DNA of 64,000 nt from Acidobacteriaceae bacterium (GTDB lineage Bacteria; Acidobacteriota; Terriglobia; Bryobacterales; Bryobacteraceae), in assembly GCA_019240405.1 (NCBI GenBank), contig JAFAYL010000027.1:1-64000 (forward strand), in the 5' to 3' direction. Below the pieces are notes generated by a model. The model was given only the letters and a program-made list of their open reading frames with translations. It made no database searches and was not told where the DNA came from. The translations under genes were made by a program, and so were the position numbers. Below, piece after piece: positions 44,246 through 53,502 of the stretch (positions within the stretch are counted from its first letter, which is position 1; each line of letters begins with the position of its first letter).

Positions 44246-45665
44246 ACATCTCAACGGCGGGCCGCTGACTCGCGTCGCCTCTCCTTACCGCGTCTCCGGC
44301 CCCAGCCTGCAGCGTGTCCTCGGCTTATGGAGCGCCGTTTCCATCGTCGTCGGCACCGTTATCGGCAGCGGAGTCTTTCTCGTCCCCTCGACGATGATCC
44401 GCTACGTCGGCTCGCCGCGAAATCTATTTATCGTTTGGATCGTTGCCGGCCTGCTCAGCCTTTTCGGCGCCTTGACCTATGCCGAGCTCGCTGCCGCGCT
44501 TCCCGAAGCCGGTGGCGAATACGTCTACCTCAGCGAAGCCTATGGGCCGTTCTGGGGTTTTTTATATGGTTGGACTCAGTTCTGGGTTGCGAAAAGCGGC
44601 TCCATCGCCACGCTTGCCGCAGGTTTCTACACATATCTCACCCTCTTCGTCCCCGTTCTCGGCGCGACACTCTGGACCGTTCCGTTGCACATCGGACCGG
44701 GCGGCAGTCTGCTCGAAATTCATTACGGTCAGCTCGTCGCCATAGCACTCATCTTGTCCCTCGCTGGTGTGAACTACATCGGGGTCCGCTCAGGTGGGAA
44801 CATTCAAGTCCTGGTCACCGCAATCAAGATGCTTTTGATCGCCGGGATCGTTTTCGTCGGACTCTTCTCGGGACGCGGCGAAAGTTCGCATTTCACCGGA
44901 CACATTTCGAGCCTCGGCGGAGTGGCCGGATTTTTCGCAGCAATGGTCAGCGCTCTCTGGGCGTACGACGGATGGAACAACGTAAGCATGGTCTCTTCGG
45001 AGATCTGTGAGCCGCAGCGCAATCTTCCCCGCGCGCTCATCTTCGGTACCGCCGCTGTGATCCTGACTTATATTTCTATCAATCTAGCCTACTTTTACGT
45101 CTTGACCCCGGAGCAAGTGGCTGCTAGCCATCGCGTCGCGGCCGACATGATCGCAAGCCTCTACGGTCCGCTCGCCACCCATGCCGTCGCCATAGCCGTC
45201 ATGATCTCCATTTTTGCGGCCCTGAATGGTTCTATTCTTTCCGGCGGGCGAATCCCCTATGCCATGGCGCGCGACCGGCTTTTTTTCCGCTACGCAGCCG
45301 ATGTCCACCCGAAATTCAGAACGCCAGGACACGCCATGATCTTGCTGTGCCTCTGGTCTTGCGTCGTCGTCCTCAGCGGCTGGTATGACGACCTCTATAA
45401 TTTCGTCATTTTCGGAAGCTGGATTTTGTACCTCATGACCGCCGTTTCGGTCTTTGTATTGCGCAAAAAAAGACCCGACTTACCGCGCCCATACCGTGTG
45501 ATTGGCTATCCCATCGTCCCAGTACTGTTCATTGGCGTAGCGATGCTGCTGCTCATAAGCACGGTCCAGACCAGGCCTCGCGAGTCGCTTATGGGCTTAA
45601 TTCTAATGGGGTTAGCCGTCCCGTTCTACGCTTTCTGGAGAAATTCTCGCCGGTCGCGCCGATAA
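44226..45665 (+). CDS. APC-family amino acid permease
   Basis: 479 residues with 12 predicted membrane helices. The N-terminal GLWSAVSIVVGTVIGSGVFLVPS and the following ELAAALPEAGGEYVYLSEAYGPFWGFLYGW are the APC/LAT signature. SALWAYDGWNNVSMVSSEI is the helix-6 motif. Likely takes up or exchanges amino acids; exact substrate unknown. Overlaps the preceding symporter gene by 20 bp, implying coupled translation. Confidence 0.9.
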   Translation: MPVPYDEHLNGGPLTRVASPYRVSGPSLQRVLGLWSAVSIVVGTVIGSGVFLVPSTMIRYVGSPRNLFIVWIVAGLLSLFGALTYAELAAALPEAGGEYVYLSEAYGPFWGFLYGWTQFWVAKSGSIATLAAGFYTYLTLFVPVLGATLWTVPLHIGPGGSLLEIHYGQLVAIALILSLAGVNYIGVRSGGNIQVLVTAIKMLLIAGIVFVGLFSGRGESSHFTGHISSLGGVAGFFAAMVSALWAYDGWNNVSMVSSEICEPQRNLPRALIFGTAAVILTYISINLAYFYVLTPEQVAASHRVAADMIASLYGPLATHAVAIAVMISIFAALNGSILSGGRIPYAMARDRLFFRYAADVHPKFRTPGHAMILLCLWSCVVVLSGWYDDLYNFVIFGSWILYLMTAVSVFVLRKKRPDLPRPYRVIGYPIVPVLFIGVAMLLLISTVQTRPRESLMGLILMGLAVPFYAFWRNSRRSRR

Positions 45666-45691
45666 GAATAGTGACATATTTGACAGATCTT

Positions 45692-45723
45692 CAATTTAGT
45701 ACTAGGACGGCAATTTAGTACTA
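45692..45723. promoter_or_regulatory. Palindromic TTTAGTACTAAA repeats ahead of the AT-hook gene
   Basis: CAATTTAGTACTA occurs at 45,692-45,704 and again at 45,711-45,723, 19 bp apart (nearly two helix turns). The second copy extends to a perfect 12-bp palindrome. TTGACA at 45,680-45,685 lies just upstream as a possible -35 box, though no good -10 box is seen. A further partial copy (TTTAGTACC) occurs in the gene at about 46,033. The layout is that of an operator. Confidence 0.5.
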
Positions 45724-45863
45724 AACCGAGCAGCCTTTTATTGAAATTCACCATAAAGTGGAATTAAACTTCTTTTAAAACATCCGATGGTAAATAATCA
45801 ATCCTGGATGGGTGTGAACGCAGTCGAACATCGACCTGGGATGAGAGCGGGAGGTCGTTTATT

Positions 45864-46127
45864 TTGGACATCGACAAAATGCTTAATGAGCTGCGCGTCG
45901 AACGCCAGCAGATCGAAGAAGCAATTCTCACCCTGGAACGGCTAGCGAGAGGTCGCGGAAGGCGTCGCGGTCGTCCACCGTCATGGCTGAAGGAAGCAGC
46001 CGCATCGGCATCCGAGGGGAGTGAAAGTGAGCAGTTTAGTACCAACGGAGCAACTCCGGCTGAGCCCAGGCGCCGTGGCCGTCCGCCAGGCAGCAAGAAG
46101 CAGCTAGCTCAAGCCGCTGAGGCCTGA
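45864..46127 (+). CDS. Small AT-hook DNA-binding protein
   Basis: 87 residues from a TTG start with GGGAGG about 9 bp ahead. The first 30 residues are a charged helix (IDKMLNELRVERQQIEEAILTLERLA), perhaps a dimerising coiled coil. Two AT-hook words follow, GRRRGRPPSW near 35 and RRRGRPPGSKK near 75, separated by a Ser/Ala/Glu linker. AT-hooks hold the minor groove of AT-rich DNA, so this could be a nucleoid or regulatory protein, fitting the AT-rich repeats in front of its gene. Function otherwise unknown. Confidence 0.75.
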   Translation: MDIDKMLNELRVERQQIEEAILTLERLARGRGRRRGRPPSWLKEAAASASEGSESEQFSTNGATPAEPRRRGRPPGSKKQLAQAAEA

Positions 46128-46170
46128 TCGACAGTTTTCGAAAGTTTTGTCCACGCTCCGGTCTGCGCTG

Positions 46171-48513
46171 TCAATACAGCAGGTACGGTTTTCTTCGCTC
46201 GCTGAACTCTCGGGCCTGTTCCTGCGCCTCGCTCCAAATCGCGCTCGCATCTTTCCCCGATTTAATCCCCTCCAGCGCCGGCCGGTTACCGATCAAGTAG
46301 CGGTCCTTTTCAAAATCCAGCTTTCCTGGAAACAACTGTTGAACTCCGCTCGCAACCTCAATGCCGAGCCTCGTGCTGTCAAAAGCCTCCCGGTCCGTAA
46401 TTACGAACCGGACGCCTTCCACTTCGCGTCCTTCGAAATACGAAGACGTCGGTCGAAATTTTGTCGCGTAGACTCGCACGCCCGGAATAAACCGGGAATT
46501 CAAATATCGCGCCAGTATCTGTCCCTGAATCCAGTCTGCGCCAATCTGCTCGAATGGCGCGTCAGTTCCGCGGCCCACTGAATAATTCGTTCCCGCTTCC
46601 AACATTGCAATACCGGGATAAAGCAGCGCCGCGTTCAAACTTCGCATGTTCGGCGACGGGTTCACCCAAGTGAGCGTGGTTGTATCGAACCAATCGCCGC
46701 GCTCCCAATTCTTCATTTTGATCACGTGGAGATCCACGCCCCAGTGCTGCTCGCTGTTGGCCATCGTCGCGAGCTCGCCGAATGTCATCCCATGCCGCAG
46801 CGGCATATCGTAGCATCCGACGAAGGATTCCAGATCCTTGTCCATCAACGGACCCTCTACGTGTGTGCCGGTTATCGGATTCGGCCGGTCGAGAAGAAAG
46901 AACGGTTTCTTCGCCTTGCCTGCCTCCTCAAGCGCGTACAGCATCGTGCACGAATACGTGTAAAACCGCGCGCCCACATCTTGAATGTCGTAGATGATCG
47001 CATCCAGATTCTGCATTTGTTCCGCCGTCAAGCGCCGCTGATTCGGCTGATACAGGCTGATCACTGCTAATCCCGTCTTCGGGTCAGTGGCATTTCCCAC
47101 ATCTGTATCCTGCGTGCCGCTGATTCCGTGTTCGGGCGAAAAAAGCGTCTTCACGTTGACTCCCGATGCGAGCATCAGGTCCACGTTGCGCCGTCCCCCG
47201 CGATCTATTCCGGTGTGATTTGTGATTAAACCGATCCGCTTCCCCTTCAGCTCTGCGAAACCATCTTGTTCCAGGACGTCAAGCCCGGTTAGTGTCTCGG
47301 CATTCCGCTGCACGACTCGGTGAACGCCAGCCCCGGTGATCGTCTCGTTATACCCGGTAAGCTCGACATGCTGTATGTCAATGCCGAAAGAAGCCGCTAC
47401 CGCAGTCGCGACTCGCGCGCGTAGAGAACTGAGCGACTTGCCTCTCGTCGGATGCACCACGTTGGTCATCAAAATCACGTAGGAGTTCGTCCAGGGATCC
47501 AGCCAAATGGAGGTTCCCGTGAACCCGGTGTGACCGTAGGAACCAATAGGGTACAGCTCGCCGCGATTGCTCGAAAAAGGCGAATCGATATCCCATCCTA
47601 GGCCTCTTAGAATGGGTTGATCCGCGGGACTGCCCGGCTCGGTGAACTTCCTCACCGTCATCGGATCAAAGATACGTACCCCTCCGCGTTCTCCCTTGCC
47701 GAGCATCGTCTCGGCGTATTTCGCGAGATCGTCGGCCGTCGTGAATACCCCTGCATGACCCGCAATTCCGCCCATATAACGGGAGGTCGGGTCGTGTACC
47801 ACGCCGCGAAGTGGTTGCGCCGTATCGTTATCTATATCTATCTCCGTCGGCGCGATCCGTGAACGCAGCGCGGCAGGAGGCTGAAAGTCGGTATCGCTCA
47901 TCCCAAGTGGCGCGAAAATCTGCTGGTGCGCAAATTCCGACAACGTCATCCCCGAAAGCCGGCGCACGATTTCGCCCAGCAGAATGAAATTGATATCGCT
48001 ATATATGAAGCGCGCCCCCGGAGGCGCAATGGGTTTATCCGTAAGCGCCTTCTGAATTCCCGTCTCGTATCCGCTCCACCGTGGAATCAGATCCAAGTCG
48101 GGTCGCAGCCCTGAAAAATGGGTCAACAAAAGCCGCACCGTGATGTCGCTCTTGCCGGCTTGAAATTCAGGAAGATACTTTGTCACTGGATCGTCCAGCC
48201 ACAACTTTCCTTGCTCGAACAACTTCATCACCGACGGCGTCGTCGCCATCACTTTCGTCAGCGACGCAGCGTCGAAAATGGTGTCTATGGTCATTGGCTC
48301 ACGCTTTGGAATCAAGGCGCGTGAGCCGTACGAATTCCGATACAGAATCCTCCCGTTCCGCCCTACAATCACCACCGCGCCCGGGATCAGCCCGCTCTGA
48401 ACCGCTTCGTTAATCGCCGCATCGAGAGAAGCCGCCGCGCCGAATCTACTCTCTTGCGGTTTCGCCAAGACAAGTTGGCTCGCCAAAACCAGAACAGCTA
48501 CCAGAGATTTCAT
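46171..48513 (-). CDS. Serine beta-lactamase-fold hydrolase fused to DUF1343 (NamZ-like)
   Basis: 780 residues. Signal peptide (SLVAVLVLASQLVLA). The first domain (about 25-385) is a class-C/S12 beta-lactamase fold with the active Ser-Lys pair S84-xx-K87 in ASLTKVMA, YSDINFILLGEI, and HTGFTGTS in place of the KTG box. The second (about 400-780) is DUF1343, whose best-known member NamZ is an exo-N-acetylmuramidase: GKRIGLITNHTGIDRGG, LFSPEHGISG, YDIQDVGARFYTYSCTM, LDRPNPITG, and NPSPNMRSLNAALLYPG. Together they suggest periplasmic breakdown or remodelling of cell-wall fragments. Fused order is complete. Last gene of the hfq unit. Confidence 0.93.
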   Translation of the reverse strand: MKSLVAVLVLASQLVLAKPQESRFGAAASLDAAINEAVQSGLIPGAVVIVGRNGRILYRNSYGSRALIPKREPMTIDTIFDAASLTKVMATTPSVMKLFEQGKLWLDDPVTKYLPEFQAGKSDITVRLLLTHFSGLRPDLDLIPRWSGYETGIQKALTDKPIAPPGARFIYSDINFILLGEIVRRLSGMTLSEFAHQQIFAPLGMSDTDFQPPAALRSRIAPTEIDIDNDTAQPLRGVVHDPTSRYMGGIAGHAGVFTTADDLAKYAETMLGKGERGGVRIFDPMTVRKFTEPGSPADQPILRGLGWDIDSPFSSNRGELYPIGSYGHTGFTGTSIWLDPWTNSYVILMTNVVHPTRGKSLSSLRARVATAVAASFGIDIQHVELTGYNETITGAGVHRVVQRNAETLTGLDVLEQDGFAELKGKRIGLITNHTGIDRGGRRNVDLMLASGVNVKTLFSPEHGISGTQDTDVGNATDPKTGLAVISLYQPNQRRLTAEQMQNLDAIIYDIQDVGARFYTYSCTMLYALEEAGKAKKPFFLLDRPNPITGTHVEGPLMDKDLESFVGCYDMPLRHGMTFGELATMANSEQHWGVDLHVIKMKNWERGDWFDTTTLTWVNPSPNMRSLNAALLYPGIAMLEAGTNYSVGRGTDAPFEQIGADWIQGQILARYLNSRFIPGVRVYATKFRPTSSYFEGREVEGVRFVITDREAFDSTRLGIEVASGVQQLFPGKLDFEKDRYLIGNRPALEGIKSGKDASAIWSEAQEQAREFSERRKPYLLY

Positions 48514-48528
48514 TGCGGAATTTTCGAG

Positions 48529-48834
48529 CTAACTTGCCTGGAATGGCGCGGTGTAAATGGAATCGAGCAATCGCGCTAATTTCAAATCTCGCTCTGTAAT
48601 CCCGCCGGCATCGTGCGTCGTGAGATCCACCACCACGCGGTTGTACACGTTGAACCACTCCGGGTGGTGATTCATTTTCTCAATGAAGACCGCGGCCGTT
48701 GCCATGAATCCTAATGCATGTGGGAAGTCCGCGAACTTATATTCGCGATGTAGCTTCTCATTCTTTACCGCCCAGCCCGAGAGCTGCTCAAGAGACGAGC
48801 GCAACTCCTGCTCGTTTAACTTTTGTGCTGCCAT
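48529..48834 (-). CDS. phhB: Pterin-4a-carbinolamine dehydratase
   Basis: 101 residues, the usual size. The motif [31 protein letters not shown] holds the catalytic histidines, with [24 protein letters not shown] ahead. The enzyme recycles oxidised pterin cofactor in aromatic amino acid hydroxylation; in genomes without a hydroxylase it may act on other pterins, such as molybdopterin. It lies between hflX (30 bp) and the beta-lactamase/DUF1343 gene (15 bp). Confidence 0.93.
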   Translation of the reverse strand: MAAQKLNEQELRSSLEQLSGWAVKNEKLHREYKFADFPHALGFMATAAVFIEKMNHHPEWFNVYNRVVVDLTTHDAGGITERDLKLARLLDSIYTAPFQAS

Positions 48835-48864
48835 CTCGATATTGTAGTTTTACGCCTGATACGG

Positions 48865-50190
48865 CTACTCCGGAACCGCGAATTCCGACAGCTTTTCGCA
48901 AAGCGATTCTGGCGCGTCCGCCAGTACCTCGCAGTAGTCCTCCCCATAATGCTTCGATAGAATCGCCGCCCGGTCGTGCAGTAAGTGCAGCACCCGTCCC
49001 TCCCCAAAGGGCAGTCGAAAGCGCTTCCTGACCACCGGATCCTGTGCAAGCTGTTTGTCGATCAACTCCAGAAGTCTTTCCACCCCCGCGCCCGTCTGAG
49101 CCGAAATCAAAACGGCCGGCGTGTCGTTTTGGCGCGCCGTTTCTCCCAAAACCCGGTGTGTCACGGTGCCCGGATCCTGCTCCAGGTCGGCTTCATTTAA
49201 CCTGTCGCTCTTGTTGAGAACCAAAATCTGTTGTGTGCCTTCCGCCCCGATCTCCCCAAGCACCTTCATTACATGTGCAGTTTGTTCCGCGACCAAAGGA
49301 GAGGTTGCATCCACTACGTGCAGCAGGAGCACCGCTGCCGTCACTTCTTCAAGCGTGGCGCGGAAAGCGTCAATCAGTGTCGTCGGCAGATTCCGGATAA
49401 AACCCACCGTATCGCTCAGCAGCACGCGCCGCTGCGATGGCAACCGAATTTGCCTCACCACTGGGTCGAGCGTCGCGAACATCTTCGCGTCCGCAAGTAC
49501 GCCCGCCCCGGTTAGCCGGTTAAATAGCGTCGATTTGCCCGCATTCGTATAGCCCACCAGGCTCACCGTCGAGAGCGGCACGGCTTGACGCTGCGACCGC
49601 TGCACCCCGCGAGTCGCGCGAACGCGATCAATCTCTCCCTTTAACTTTGCGATTCTTCTTCCGATCCGCCTCCGGTCCGTTTCGAGCTGCGTTTCTCCAG
49701 GACCGCGCGTTCCAATTCCTCCGCCCAGCCGCGACATCTCCGTCCCCCGGCCTGCCAGGCGCGGCAACAAATAGTTGAGCTGCGCCAGCTCCACTTGCAG
49801 TTGCCCTTCACTCGTCCGCGCCCGCCGGGCGAAAATGTCGAGAATCAACTGGGTCCGGTCGAGCACCTTCACCTCAAGCCGCCGCTCCAGATTCCGAAGC
49901 TGCGTAGGTGTCAATTCGTGGTCAAAGATGACGGTATCGATCGAGTCCGCCTCAATCTGGGCCTTAATCTCGGAAACCTTTCCGGCCCCCACCAATGTCG
50001 CCGGATCGAGCGCCTCCCGCGCTTGTGTCAGCCGATCTATGACCGCTGCCCCAGCGCTTTCCGCAAGCGTTGCAAGCTCCTCGAGCGACTCGCTTGCGTC
50101 TGGTTCGGGTCCCGCGTTTGCAGAGCTCACGCGGCGGCGTCCCGTTATGTCAACGCCAACCACCAGGGCTCGTTCTTCTGGTGACCGCAC
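48865..50190 (-). CDS. hflX: Ribosome-splitting GTPase HflX
   Basis: 441 residues from GTG at 50,190. The N-terminal HflX domain has TLVGAGKVSEIKAQIEADSIDTVIFDHELTPTQLRNLE; the segment LLPRLAGRGTEMSRLGGGIGTRGPGETQLETDRR is diagnostic; then the GTPase domain with P-loop GYTNAGKSTLFNRL and NKSD. HflX dissociates stalled or idle ribosomes, especially after heat stress. It follows hfq by 17 bp, the order known from many bacteria. Confidence 0.95.
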   Translation of the reverse strand: MRSPEERALVVGVDITGRRRVSSANAGPEPDASESLEELATLAESAGAAVIDRLTQAREALDPATLVGAGKVSEIKAQIEADSIDTVIFDHELTPTQLRNLERRLEVKVLDRTQLILDIFARRARTSEGQLQVELAQLNYLLPRLAGRGTEMSRLGGGIGTRGPGETQLETDRRRIGRRIAKLKGEIDRVRATRGVQRSQRQAVPLSTVSLVGYTNAGKSTLFNRLTGAGVLADAKMFATLDPVVRQIRLPSQRRVLLSDTVGFIRNLPTTLIDAFRATLEEVTAAVLLLHVVDATSPLVAEQTAHVMKVLGEIGAEGTQQILVLNKSDRLNEADLEQDPGTVTHRVLGETARQNDTPAVLISAQTGAGVERLLELIDKQLAQDPVVRKRFRLPFGEGRVLHLLHDRAAILSKHYGEDYCEVLADAPESLCEKLSEFAVPE

Positions 50191-50207
50191 TCAGAGACTC
50201 ATATCGC

Positions 50208-50504
50208 CTAGCTGACACTCTCCGGGCGTTCCGGTCCGGGAACCACTGGTCCCGGCACGCTCGCTCCCGAGCCGCTGTGCGCGCCGCCGTGCAGCGGTGG
50301 TTTCGACACCACCACTGTTGAAATAGCGTGCTTGAAAATCAGTTGCTCCTGGTTATTCGTTTCTAAGATGACAGAGTATTTATCGAAGCTTTTAATTCGT
50401 CCTGACAATTTAACGCCACTCATCAGGTAAATCGTGAGAAATACCTTGTCTTTTCTCGCGTTATTGAGAAAGGACTCTTGAATGTTTTGCGCGAGCTTTT
50501 CCAT
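50208..50504 (-). CDS. hfq: RNA chaperone Hfq
   Basis: 98 residues. The Sm1 region ([27 protein letters not shown]) and Sm2 region ([10 protein letters not shown]) are present, so the hexameric ring and its RNA faces should form. The tail after residue 70 ([25 protein letters not shown]) is Gly/Pro-rich and longer than in some lineages. AGGAAAG precedes the ATG. First gene of the hfq-hflX-phhB-beta-lactamase/DUF1343 run. Confidence 0.96.
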   Translation of the reverse strand: MEKLAQNIQESFLNNARKDKVFLTIYLMSGVKLSGRIKSFDKYSVILETNNQEQLIFKHAISTVVVSKPPLHGGAHSGSGASVPGPVVPGPERPESVS

Positions 50505-50690
50505 TTTCTTTCCTTTTTTTGCAGCGCGTTCTTATAAAAGATCCAACCCCGCTGGCGAGCTTAGCCGATTCTCCTGACATCGAAGCGCTTTTATCCACGC
50601 CTACATAGTTGGATTTTTATTCCCGACCGGGCGTTTCGACCCACTTAGCCCTCCACCTCTTCGAAAAACACTCCGATATGCTCGAAACGT

Positions 50691-51674
50691 ATGGACGCCA
50701 AGCCTTCACGGGCCCTTGGCAGAGAGGACAGGCCAGCGAGCCCCGACGAAGTAACGGGTCGCCGCATCGCTCTCGCCAGCGTTATCGTTGGTGTCGTTTT
50801 ATCAGCCGCCAAAATTCTTGTCGGTGTCCGTGTAGGTTCTACCGCCGTCCTTTCTGACGGTGTTGAAACGGCAGGCGACGTTTTGTCCTCGGCTCTGGCT
50901 TTGGCGGGATTATGGCTCGCGAGTAAACCGCCGGATTACGAGCACCCGTACGGTCACGGCCGCTACGAAACACTCGCGGGGCTCGCCATCGGCGCGATGC
51001 TCTTGCTCAGCGGCATCGCTATTTTTTGGCACGGCTTTACGTCCTTGGGCGAACGAAGCCGATTGCAAGCATATGCGCTATATCCCCTGCTCGCGGCAGT
51101 GTTCGTAAAAATCACCTTTGCCGCGCTGAAGCTTCGTACCGCGCGGCGGATCGATAGCGCCGCTCTAGAAGCCGACGCCTGGCACGACCTGACCGATCTT
51201 TTATCAACATCCGTCGCCCTTGCGGCTGTCTTAATGACGCTCTCTAACCCCGCGCGCTTCGGTGTGGCCGATCACGTCGGCGGAATGCTGATCGGCGTGA
51301 TCATTTTCTTTCTCTCCATCCGCGTCGTGCGCCAAACCGTCGGCCAGCTTCTCGATACCATGCCCGAACCGCGCAAAATGGGCCAGATCCGGCAGGTTGC
51401 CTTAAGCGTTCCCGGCGCGCTCGGCATAGAAAAATGTTTTGCCCGCCGCACTGGCTTGAAATATCATGTCGATCTGCACCTCGAAGTCAATCCGCATATG
51501 ACTGTCCTCGAGTCCCACGACATTGCAAAGCAAGTCAAAACTGCGCTGAAAGAACGTTTGGGCTGGGTCGCTGATGTGCTGGTTCATGTGGAGCCGGCGC
51601 CCTTTTCACCCGGCCCGGGTTCTGCAGGACACGCCGAAGCCGTCACGCGTAAGCAAACGATAAAATCGCGCTAA
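50691..51674 (+). CDS. Cation diffusion facilitator (CDF) transporter
   Basis: 327 residues. Six membrane helices from about 25 (ALASVIVGVVLSAAKILVGVRVGSTAVLSDGVET) to 215 (MLIGVIIFFLSIRVVRQTVGQL), then a ferredoxin-like cytosolic domain (KMGQIRQVALSVPGALGIEKCFAR). The metal sites of helices 2 and 5 appear as VLSDGVETAGD and LEADAWHDLTD; HPYGHGR is the family loop. It should export Zn2+, Mn2+ or Fe2+ in exchange for protons; helix 5 reads HDLTD. Divergent from hfq. polX follows 25 bp later. Confidence 0.92.
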   Translation: MDAKPSRALGREDRPASPDEVTGRRIALASVIVGVVLSAAKILVGVRVGSTAVLSDGVETAGDVLSSALALAGLWLASKPPDYEHPYGHGRYETLAGLAIGAMLLLSGIAIFWHGFTSLGERSRLQAYALYPLLAAVFVKITFAALKLRTARRIDSAALEADAWHDLTDLLSTSVALAAVLMTLSNPARFGVADHVGGMLIGVIIFFLSIRVVRQTVGQLLDTMPEPRKMGQIRQVALSVPGALGIEKCFARRTGLKYHVDLHLEVNPHMTVLESHDIAKQVKTALKERLGWVADVLVHVEPAPFSPGPGSAGHAEAVTRKQTIKSR

Positions 51675-51699
51675 GCTTCCGGAGTTCGGAACGCGCTGG

Positions 51700-53430
51700 A
51701 TGGAAAACAAAGAAATCGCGAGACTCCTTTCGGAAACCGCCGACCTCATGGAAGTAGCGGGCGAAGATGCATTTCGCATCCGGAGCTATCGTAACGGCGC
51801 CGCAGCGGTTGCCAGCTATCCCGAGCGCATTACAGATCTCCTGTGCAACCCGGATCGTAAGGTCACGGAAATAGCAGGAATCGGAAAAGGGCTTGCGTCA
51901 GTGATTGCCGAAATCTGCCAGCGCGGAACATTCGAGCGCCGCGAACAGATGCTCTCGAAATATCCGGCGTCCGCCCTCGAGCTGCTCAAAATCCAAGGCC
52001 TGGGCCCCAAAAGCATCGCGCTTTTGTACGAACACCACGGCGTCAAAACAGTCGACGACTTGGAACGCATCTGCCGCGAGCAAAAGCTCCGCGAGTTGCC
52101 GCGCATGGGCGCCAAGCTCGAAGAAAAAGTTCTTCGTTCCATCGAGGCCTACCGCAAAACCGCCGGTCGCTTTCTCCTCAGCTTCGGTCGCCGCGTCGCG
52201 GACGAGCTTCGCGATGAATTTCTCGCCTTGCCGGGCATCGAGAATGTGGAAGCAGCAGGCAGTTTGCGTCGCGGCCGCGAGACCATTGGCGATCTGGATC
52301 TGCTGGTCACCGGTCCCGGCTCAGCCGAAACGCTTAACCGCTTAGTCAAACATCCGAAAGCGTTCGAAACTTTGGGGCTGGGCGCGAATAAAGCGAGCGT
52401 GAAATTCGGGGTAGAACACTTGCAGGTAGACGTCCGCGCTTTGAGCGCCGAAAATTTCGGCGCGGCGCTGCAATACTTCACAGGCAGTAAAGAGCACAAC
52501 GTGGTGCTGCGGACCAACGCCATCAAGCGAGGTCTCACGCTGAATGAATACGGGCTCTTCGCGATTGAGACGAACGAGCGTGTCGCGGGTGGGGACGAGG
52601 AGGAGGTCTATCGCCGCCTGGGTTACGACTGGATTCCGCCTGAGCTGCGTGAAAACTGTGGCGAGCTCGAAGCTGCGCAGGCCCATTTGTTACCAAAGCT
52701 ACTTGAATTGACGGACATCCGCGGCGACCTGCACATGCACACCACCGCGACTGACGGCAAGGCTTCACTTCGTGAAATGGCCGATGCCGCCGCCGCGCGC
52801 GGCTACCAATACATCGCGATAACTGATCACTCGAAAGCGCTCGCCATGTCGAACGGTCTGGACGAAAAACGCGTCGTCGAATTTGCGCAAGAAGTCCGCG
52901 AGCTGAATCGTGATGGCCTGCCTCTACGCATCTTTTCTGGACTCGAGTGTGACATTCTGCGCGATGGCGCGATGGACATCGCTGAGGACGCCCTTGTCGA
53001 ACTCGACCTTGTCATTGGCAGCGTCCATAGCTATATGAATCTCGAGCCGCCGGAGACGACCGATCGCCTGCTTCGTGCTCTCGATTCCCCCTCGCTCAGA
53101 ATCTTGGGCCATCTGACAGGCCGGCTTCTCTTACAGCGCGAATCCTACGTCTTCGATTTCGATCGCGTCGCTGCGAAAGCTGCCGAGCGCGGCGTCTGCC
53201 TTGAAGTCAATGCCAGCCCCGAGCGCCTCGATCTGCCGAGCCACTTAGTTCGAACTGCCAAGCGAAAGGGCTGTAGATTTACGATCTCGACCGACGCTCA
53301 CCGCACGACGCATCTCGATAACATGCGCTTCGGCGTGATCACCGCCCGACGCGGCTGGCTCGAAGCCTCCGATGTCCTCAATACGAAGCCTTTGGCGGAA
53401 TTTGAAGCCGCGATCAAAGCCAGATCATGA
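51700..53430 (+). CDS. polX: DNA polymerase/3'-5' exonuclease PolX
   Basis: 576 residues, full length for bacterial PolX. N-terminal helix-hairpin-helix domains (IAGIGKGLASVIAEI and IQGLGPKSIALLYEHHGV), a polymerase-beta palm with aspartates in IGDLDLLVTG and LQVDVRAL, and a C-terminal PHP domain with metal residues in DLHMHTTATDGKAS, ITDHSKALAMS, FSGLECDI, GSVHSYM and ISTDAH. It fills short gaps in base-excision repair and proofreads. The PHP metal ligands look complete. Confidence 0.94.
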   Translation: MENKEIARLLSETADLMEVAGEDAFRIRSYRNGAAAVASYPERITDLLCNPDRKVTEIAGIGKGLASVIAEICQRGTFERREQMLSKYPASALELLKIQGLGPKSIALLYEHHGVKTVDDLERICREQKLRELPRMGAKLEEKVLRSIEAYRKTAGRFLLSFGRRVADELRDEFLALPGIENVEAAGSLRRGRETIGDLDLLVTGPGSAETLNRLVKHPKAFETLGLGANKASVKFGVEHLQVDVRALSAENFGAALQYFTGSKEHNVVLRTNAIKRGLTLNEYGLFAIETNERVAGGDEEEVYRRLGYDWIPPELRENCGELEAAQAHLLPKLLELTDIRGDLHMHTTATDGKASLREMADAAAARGYQYIAITDHSKALAMSNGLDEKRVVEFAQEVRELNRDGLPLRIFSGLECDILRDGAMDIAEDALVELDLVIGSVHSYMNLEPPETTDRLLRALDSPSLRILGHLTGRLLLQRESYVFDFDRVAAKAAERGVCLEVNASPERLDLPSHLVRTAKRKGCRFTISTDAHRTTHLDNMRFGVITARRGWLEASDVLNTKPLAEFEAAIKARS

Positions 53431-53502
53431 CCTTGTGCGAAGGGATGGCATCCACCGCGATTATTTCGCTGCCTGCGCATTCAAAAATGGTAACGATTAA
53501 AC

